This document shows, in pieces, positions 37,413 to 40,859 of a stretch of DNA of 40,859 nt. How positions within the stretch are numbered: position 1 is the first letter of the stretch; each line of letters starts with the position of its first letter. The stretch is taken from positions 1 to 40,859 of the IMG/VR virus record IMGVR_UViG_3300031576_000143; one strand, 5' to 3'. This stretch comes from a virus. The position numbers and the translations under genes are program-made. Under the pieces are notes generated by a model that was not told where the DNA came from, ran no database searches, and saw only the letters and a program-made list of their open reading frames with translations.

Positions 37413-39769
37413 GCCTGCTCCGCAACGTGACCGCCTTCGGGCTCGGGGCAGAGCGCGCGATAACTCGCGGGATCGTGCGACTCTCGCGCACCTGGCCCTC
37501 AGGCGGGAACAAGCGCCCCGCCCGAATCCTGCCCGACTGGCCGGATCACTTCATCGGCTTCATGCTCCAGCAGACCTCGCGCGAGCTCTCGCACGTCAAT
37601 GCCTTCTTCTCGGTGGGCATCGTCAAGGCCGGCGTCAACCTGCTCCAGCAGGATCTCGGATCGATCACGATTCGGGCGTACCGGGGACGCGCCAAGAGCG
37701 AAGTGGAGATCGAGCGCACCGGCAAGATGACCGACGTCGGGGGCAACATCGCCGATCTGCTGCACTACGCAAACCCTGAGCAGACCGGGCGACAACTGCG
37801 CGAGGCGGTGTTCGGATCGATGATCCTGAACGGAAACGGCTACCTGATGATGGAGGGAGCCGGCCCCGATCCCGGCGCGAACAAGCCGCCCCTGTATCTG
37901 CGTGAGATGCCCGGACAGCTGACCCGCCCCGTGCCGGGCCGGGGGCGGCGGGTGATGGGCTATGAGTTCCAATCCGGGGGCGAGGGAGCCTGGGAGCCAA
38001 TCGACACCGACAACGTGATCCCTTTCCGGCGTTACACCCCGCTCGATCGCCCGGCTGGAGTGTCGGACATCGAGGCGGTGAAGAACGACTACGAGGCCGA
38101 GTACTTCGCGCTGCTGTGGATGAAGGAGCTCTTCCGTCACGGTGGGGTCTATCCCGGCATCTGGGCGACGGACGAGACCTCGAGTGTGCGGTACACCGAT
38201 GATCAGCTGGTCGACATTGCCAATCGCATGGTCGCGCGCCACGCCGGCGTGACGGATGGCAAGGTCTTCCTGCCGCTGATCGTTCAGGGGCTCAAGTACA
38301 TCGCCAACGGCCCCAAGCCCTCGGAGATCGAGGTCGAGAAGAAGCTCGGGGTGATCGACTCGAAGATCATCCTCGCGATGGGGATTCCGCCCTGGCGGAT
38401 GGGGATCCAAGAGGGTGGCGCGCTGTCGGAGGGGAGCAAGACCGACGTCGCTCTCTACTTCCTGTCCAAGATCGAGGGCGAGATCGGTGGCATGATCGAC
38501 ATCCTGAACGAGCGGCTCTGCCCGCGCTTCGGCCGCGACGTGCACCTGAAGGCTGACATCACCGAGCACCCGATGGTGCAGCAGATCCTGATCGAGCAGG
38601 CGGTGAACCTCCAGAAACTCGCCGGCGGAAAACCGGTCTGGACTCAGAACGAAGTTCGGGTCGCGACTCGCAAGCCAGAGGTGAGCGAAGAGGGATCCGA
38701 TTCGATCGCGCCCCTGCCGATCGCCTCTCCGTTCGGTCAGCCAGGGGGAGATGCGAAGCCGCCGGCAGAGGAGCCGAGCCCACCGCCCAAGCCCAAGCGC
38801 ACGAGCCAGCGTCTCCAACTCGCCAGCGGGGAGGAGCGCGAGAACCTGCGCCGGCGCGCCGGATTCCGCCTGGAGACCTACCGCGCCAGGATGGAAGCGC
38901 TCTTGCTGGAGCGGGTGGCCGAGCAGCGCGCGATCGCGCGCGAGCGCCTACGGGCCGCCTGGGACGCCTCGGACGGACGGCTCCGTGTGCAACGTGGGCG
39001 CGCCGTGCGGCTCGCATTGGAGATCAGCGGTCTGATGGATGACCCTTCGCCCGAGGACGAAAGGCGCGCCGCGAAGCTCCTCGAGCAACTGCTCCGCGTG
39101 CGGGCGATCGATGCCCTGCAGGACCTCGAGGAGGCTGCCGGCGTCGCCCTCGAGGTCCAGATCGACATCACGGCGAGCAACTGGGCCGAGTTCATCCGCC
39201 AGCAGGTCGATCGCGCGATTCGAATGCCGGACGGCACCACCCGCGGCCTGCTGCGCGAGTCGATTGCCGAGGGGATCGAGCTTCACGAGGGACTGGCTGA
39301 GCTGATCGGCCGCATCGACCAGGTCTTCGAGGGTCGCCGCAACAACGTGGCCACCATCGCGCGCACGGAGACCCAGCCGGCCTATAACTTCGCCGCGATG
39401 GAGAGCTGGAAGCAATCGGGCATCGTCGAGCGCCACGAGTGGCTCACCTCGCGCAGCGGGCTCGGAGGCCGGCACAGCGAAGACCCCGAAGGCCGCTATT
39501 CGGCCAGCGACGGCGGCCGCGGTCTGGACGGCCAGGTGCGGGCGATCGGCGAAACGTTCGATGTCGGTGGCGTGCCGATGCTTTACCCGGGAGACCCCGC
39601 GGGGCCACCGGGCGAGACCATCAACTGCGTTTGCACGTTGATCCCTGTCGTCGATGAGCAGCAGCTGCGCTGGCGCCGGGTTGGCAATCGTTTCGCCGGC
39701 TCGCATGGCAACGGCAACGGGAAACCGTCGAACCGGATCGGCGAGTACCTCTACGCGGGCAGGAAATGA
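37409..39769 (+). CDS. Portal protein fused to MuF-type head morphogenesis domain
   Basis: 786 residues from the ATG at 37409. Residues 50-430 have the HK97-type portal: FFSVGIVKAGVNLLQQDLGSITIRAYRGR, NLLHYANPEQTGRQLREAVFGSMILNGNGYL, VIPFRRYTPLDRPAGVSDIEAVKND and GIPPWRMG...GSKTDVALYFLSKIEGEI. After a proline-rich linker (about 450-480) the C-terminus has the MuF signature: ARTETQPAYNFAAMESWKQSGIVERHEWLTSR...GETINCVCTLIPV. The fusion would tie the injected or scaffold MuF domain to the portal ring. In many phages these are separate genes. Portal role: DNA entry and exit vertex. Confidence 0.9.
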   Translation: MSLLRNVTAFGLGAERAITRGIVRLSRTWPSGGNKRPARILPDWPDHFIGFMLQQTSRELSHVNAFFSVGIVKAGVNLLQQDLGSITIRAYRGRAKSEVEIERTGKMTDVGGNIADLLHYANPEQTGRQLREAVFGSMILNGNGYLMMEGAGPDPGANKPPLYLREMPGQLTRPVPGRGRRVMGYEFQSGGEGAWEPIDTDNVIPFRRYTPLDRPAGVSDIEAVKNDYEAEYFALLWMKELFRHGGVYPGIWATDETSSVRYTDDQLVDIANRMVARHAGVTDGKVFLPLIVQGLKYIANGPKPSEIEVEKKLGVIDSKIILAMGIPPWRMGIQEGGALSEGSKTDVALYFLSKIEGEIGGMIDILNERLCPRFGRDVHLKADITEHPMVQQILIEQAVNLQKLAGGKPVWTQNEVRVATRKPEVSEEGSDSIAPLPIASPFGQPGGDAKPPAEEPSPPPKPKRTSQRLQLASGEERENLRRRAGFRLETYRARMEALLLERVAEQRAIARERLRAAWDASDGRLRVQRGRAVRLALEISGLMDDPSPEDERRAAKLLEQLLRVRAIDALQDLEEAAGVALEVQIDITASNWAEFIRQQVDRAIRMPDGTTRGLLRESIAEGIELHEGLAELIGRIDQVFEGRRNNVATIARTETQPAYNFAAMESWKQSGIVERHEWLTSRSGLGGRHSEDPEGRYSASDGGRGLDGQVRAIGETFDVGGVPMLYPGDPAGPPGETINCVCTLIPVVDEQQLRWRRVGNRFAGSHGNGNGKPSNRIGEYLYAGRK

Positions 39770-39963
39770 TGCCCCGTCTGCGCCGGGCCGAGGAATGCGG
39801 AACGATCGAACCGACGGAGCGGCGCATGACCAGCGTGGTCTGCATACGCTGTGGTGACCGCTTCGGGCAACCGAGGGCCAACAAGCTGGCTCACTGTCGG
39901 CGCTGCGGAAACATCTGGCCGTGGGCCGAGACCCACATGCTGCGGGCGCGGATGGCGTCATGA
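39766..39963 (+). CDS. Small zinc-ribbon protein
   Basis: 65 residues; an ATG at 39766 overlaps the portal stop by four bases. The pairs C26-x2-C29 and C44-x2-C47 (VVCIRCGDRFGQPRANKLAHCRRCGNIWPW) form a textbook zinc ribbon. A start at ATG 39826 (MTSVVCIRCG...) would retain it. It sits between portal and protease genes. Unknown role. Confidence 0.6.
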   Translation: MMPRLRRAEECGTIEPTERRMTSVVCIRCGDRFGQPRANKLAHCRRCGNIWPWAETHMLRARMAS

Positions 39964-40211
39964 CCTTGGCCGAAAAGCGGATCGCGGTCCATAACGCTGC
40001 ATTGGCGTTTGAGGCCGCCCGCGACGCGGCCACGCGTGATGCCCTGTTCATAGCCGTCCAGGTCTCGAAGCGTTCGGAGTTCGCTACCGGCCCGGAGAGC
40101 CCGCAAGGCTTCGAGATCATCCAGACCGACGGGGTGCGCGAGCGAGTGGTGGGGTACGCGAACACGCAGGAGCTGGCGGAGCAGATCGTGCAGAAGCTCA
40201 ACACGCCGTAG
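39960..40211 (+). CDS. Small helical protein, unknown
   Basis: 83 residues from ATG 39960 (overlapping the previous stop). An N-terminal helix (MTLAEKRIAVHNAALAFEAARDAATRDAL) precedes strands and a second helix (NTQELAEQIVQKLNTP). No family is recognised. It lies just before the protease-like gene. Confidence 0.55.
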   Translation: MTLAEKRIAVHNAALAFEAARDAATRDALFIAVQVSKRSEFATGPESPQGFEIIQTDGVRERVVGYANTQELAEQIVQKLNTP

Positions 40212-40227
40212 GTGCGGGGAGGTCGTC

Positions 40228-40859
40228 ATGACGATGAGATTGAGGGCCCGGGTCGAGAGTCGCCCGGTCGGCGTCCCCGGAGAGGTGACGCAAGAGCTGC
40301 TCGCCAAGATCAACGCCATGGAGGGAGTGCTCAGACCGCTCAGCCCGAACGACGTCATCATCCGCGCGGTCCAGCTGCTGAATGACCGGCCGTTCAAAGA
40401 TGGCCGCCGCGTGATCCCGGCCGACGAGCTGCGCAAGATCGTTCCTCTCGCCCCCGGCACGCCGGTGATGCTTGCGCACGCGACGTTCATGCCGGGCAGC
40501 GATGGGCTTCCGGTCGGCACCACCATCGATGGCTTGATCGAGAAGGACGGAGATACCACCTGGCTCACGCTTCGCTATTTCACGCTGCGGGTCCATCCCT
40601 TCCTCGATCCCCAGGCGCTGATCTCTAACGTCGACGGTGGCGTGATCAAGGAAGCAAGCGCCGGGCTCTACTACGACACGATGACCTGCTCGATCTGCGG
40701 GGAGGACCCGTTCGAGTGTGAACATGCGATGGGCAAGGTCTACCCGGGCCAGGGCAAGGCGCTGGCGCAGATCCGGAAGGTCACCGATCTCGACGAGTGG
40801 TCCTACGTCTACGCCGGGATGGTGGACGGAACCGGATTCCGTCTCGCGGCCTCTCGCGA
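40228..40859 (+). CDS. Prohead protease-like protein, N-terminal part
   Basis: This is the 5' part of the gene completed at 1-396. It starts at ATG 40228 behind GGGGAGGTCGTC; the codon phase crosses the repeat exactly (40624 = base 1). Its 132 residues before the repeat (MTMRLRARVESRPVGVPGEVTQELLAKINAMEG...PGTPVMLAHATFMPGSDGLPVGTTIDGLIEKDGDTTWLTLRYF) include beta strands with HATFMPGSDG and ALISNVDGGVI, similar in general layout to prohead proteases that convert a 'lld.H....p.G...' loop. In the repeat copy here the motif reads CEHAMGKVYPG (Gly rather than Cys). It supplies the full-length protein of 263 residues. Confidence 0.6.
   Translation, partial: MTMRLRARVESRPVGVPGEVTQELLAKINAMEGVLRPLSPNDVIIRAVQLLNDRPFKDGRRVIPADELRKIVPLAPGTPVMLAHATFMPGSDGLPVGTTIDGLIEKDGDTTWLTLRYFTLRVHPFLDPQALISNVDGGVIKEASAGLYYDTMTCSICGEDPFECEHAMGKVYPGQGKALAQIRKVTDLDEWSYVYAGMVDGTGFRLAASR
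40624..40859. repeat. Terminal direct repeat, right copy
   Basis: Copies bases 1-236 with one mismatch at 40732 (G versus T at 109). It proves that the sequence closes on itself. See the left copy. Confidence 0.95.

Noticed and set aside
1-40859. tRNA genes, CRISPR arrays, reverse transcriptase/diversity-generating repeats, IS elements, integrase or attachment sites
   Set aside because: None of their hallmarks was visible on reading both strands; short tRNA-like folds cannot be excluded without a dedicated scan.

Overview
This window is a complete, GC-rich tailed-phage genome, given as a linear unit of 40,623 bp plus a 236-bp repeat of its own first bases (1-236 matches 40624-40859 with one mismatch). 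The unit is therefore circular or terminally redundant, and the assembly break falls inside the prohead protease-like gene. The morphology is siphovirus-like: HK97-type capsid, tail-tube protein, 952-residue tape measure, no contractile sheath. A lipoprotein with a lipobox, several Sec-type signal peptides and a Zn-dependent amidase point to a Gram-negative, double-membrane host. One protein (18742-19287) ends like the FlgD/T9SS-type C-terminal sorting domains common in the FCB group and in high-GC candidate phyla such as Eisenbacteria. That is a weak host hint only.

Layout, all on the + strand except one gene. (a) Late operon: from about 34.4 kb to the window end, then across the circular junction to 20.5 kb. 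It holds a secreted protein, small and large terminase, a portal-MuF fusion, prohead protease, capsid, head-tail joining genes, tail tube, frameshifted tail chaperone, tape measure, tail-tip proteins, a beta-helix tail spike, fibre/baseplate accessories, then a lysis cassette (amidase and several membrane proteins). (b) A single minus-strand lipoprotein gene (20522-21037), bounded by a convergent hairpin and a divergent regulatory gap. (c) Early/DNA-metabolism block, 21.1-34.3 kb: a putative annealing protein, a one-polypeptide SbcD-SbcC (Mre11-Rad50) nuclease-ATPase, a ParB-like protein, a HerA/FtsK-like ATPase with tandem C-terminal helix-turn-helices, a VRR-NUC nuclease, a probable replication initiator and many tiny proteins. 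I see no DNA polymerase, primase, integrase, lysogenic repressor or tRNA, so replication probably relies on host enzymes recruited to a phage origin.

The most interesting signals are: (1) a 15-bp perfect palindrome, GGCGGACCGTCCGCC, in the replication-initiator gene, with copies phased at exactly 22 bp and read in different codon frames, which makes it a strong candidate origin or parS-like locus; (2) G-quadruplex-capable G-rich leaders overlapping the ribosome-binding sites of several unrelated late genes (capsid, tail tube, small terminase, a baseplate-like protein and others); (3) the fused SbcD-SbcC protein with an unusual C-x4-C hook and degenerate signature motif, encoded with ParB, HerA and annealing proteins; (4) Sec-exported proteins inside the structural operon, including a possible nested outer-membrane protein; and (5) two recoding or frameshift sites.

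Genes are packed tightly, mostly with ATGA or GTGA overlaps. No stretch longer than 300 bp lacks a gene.
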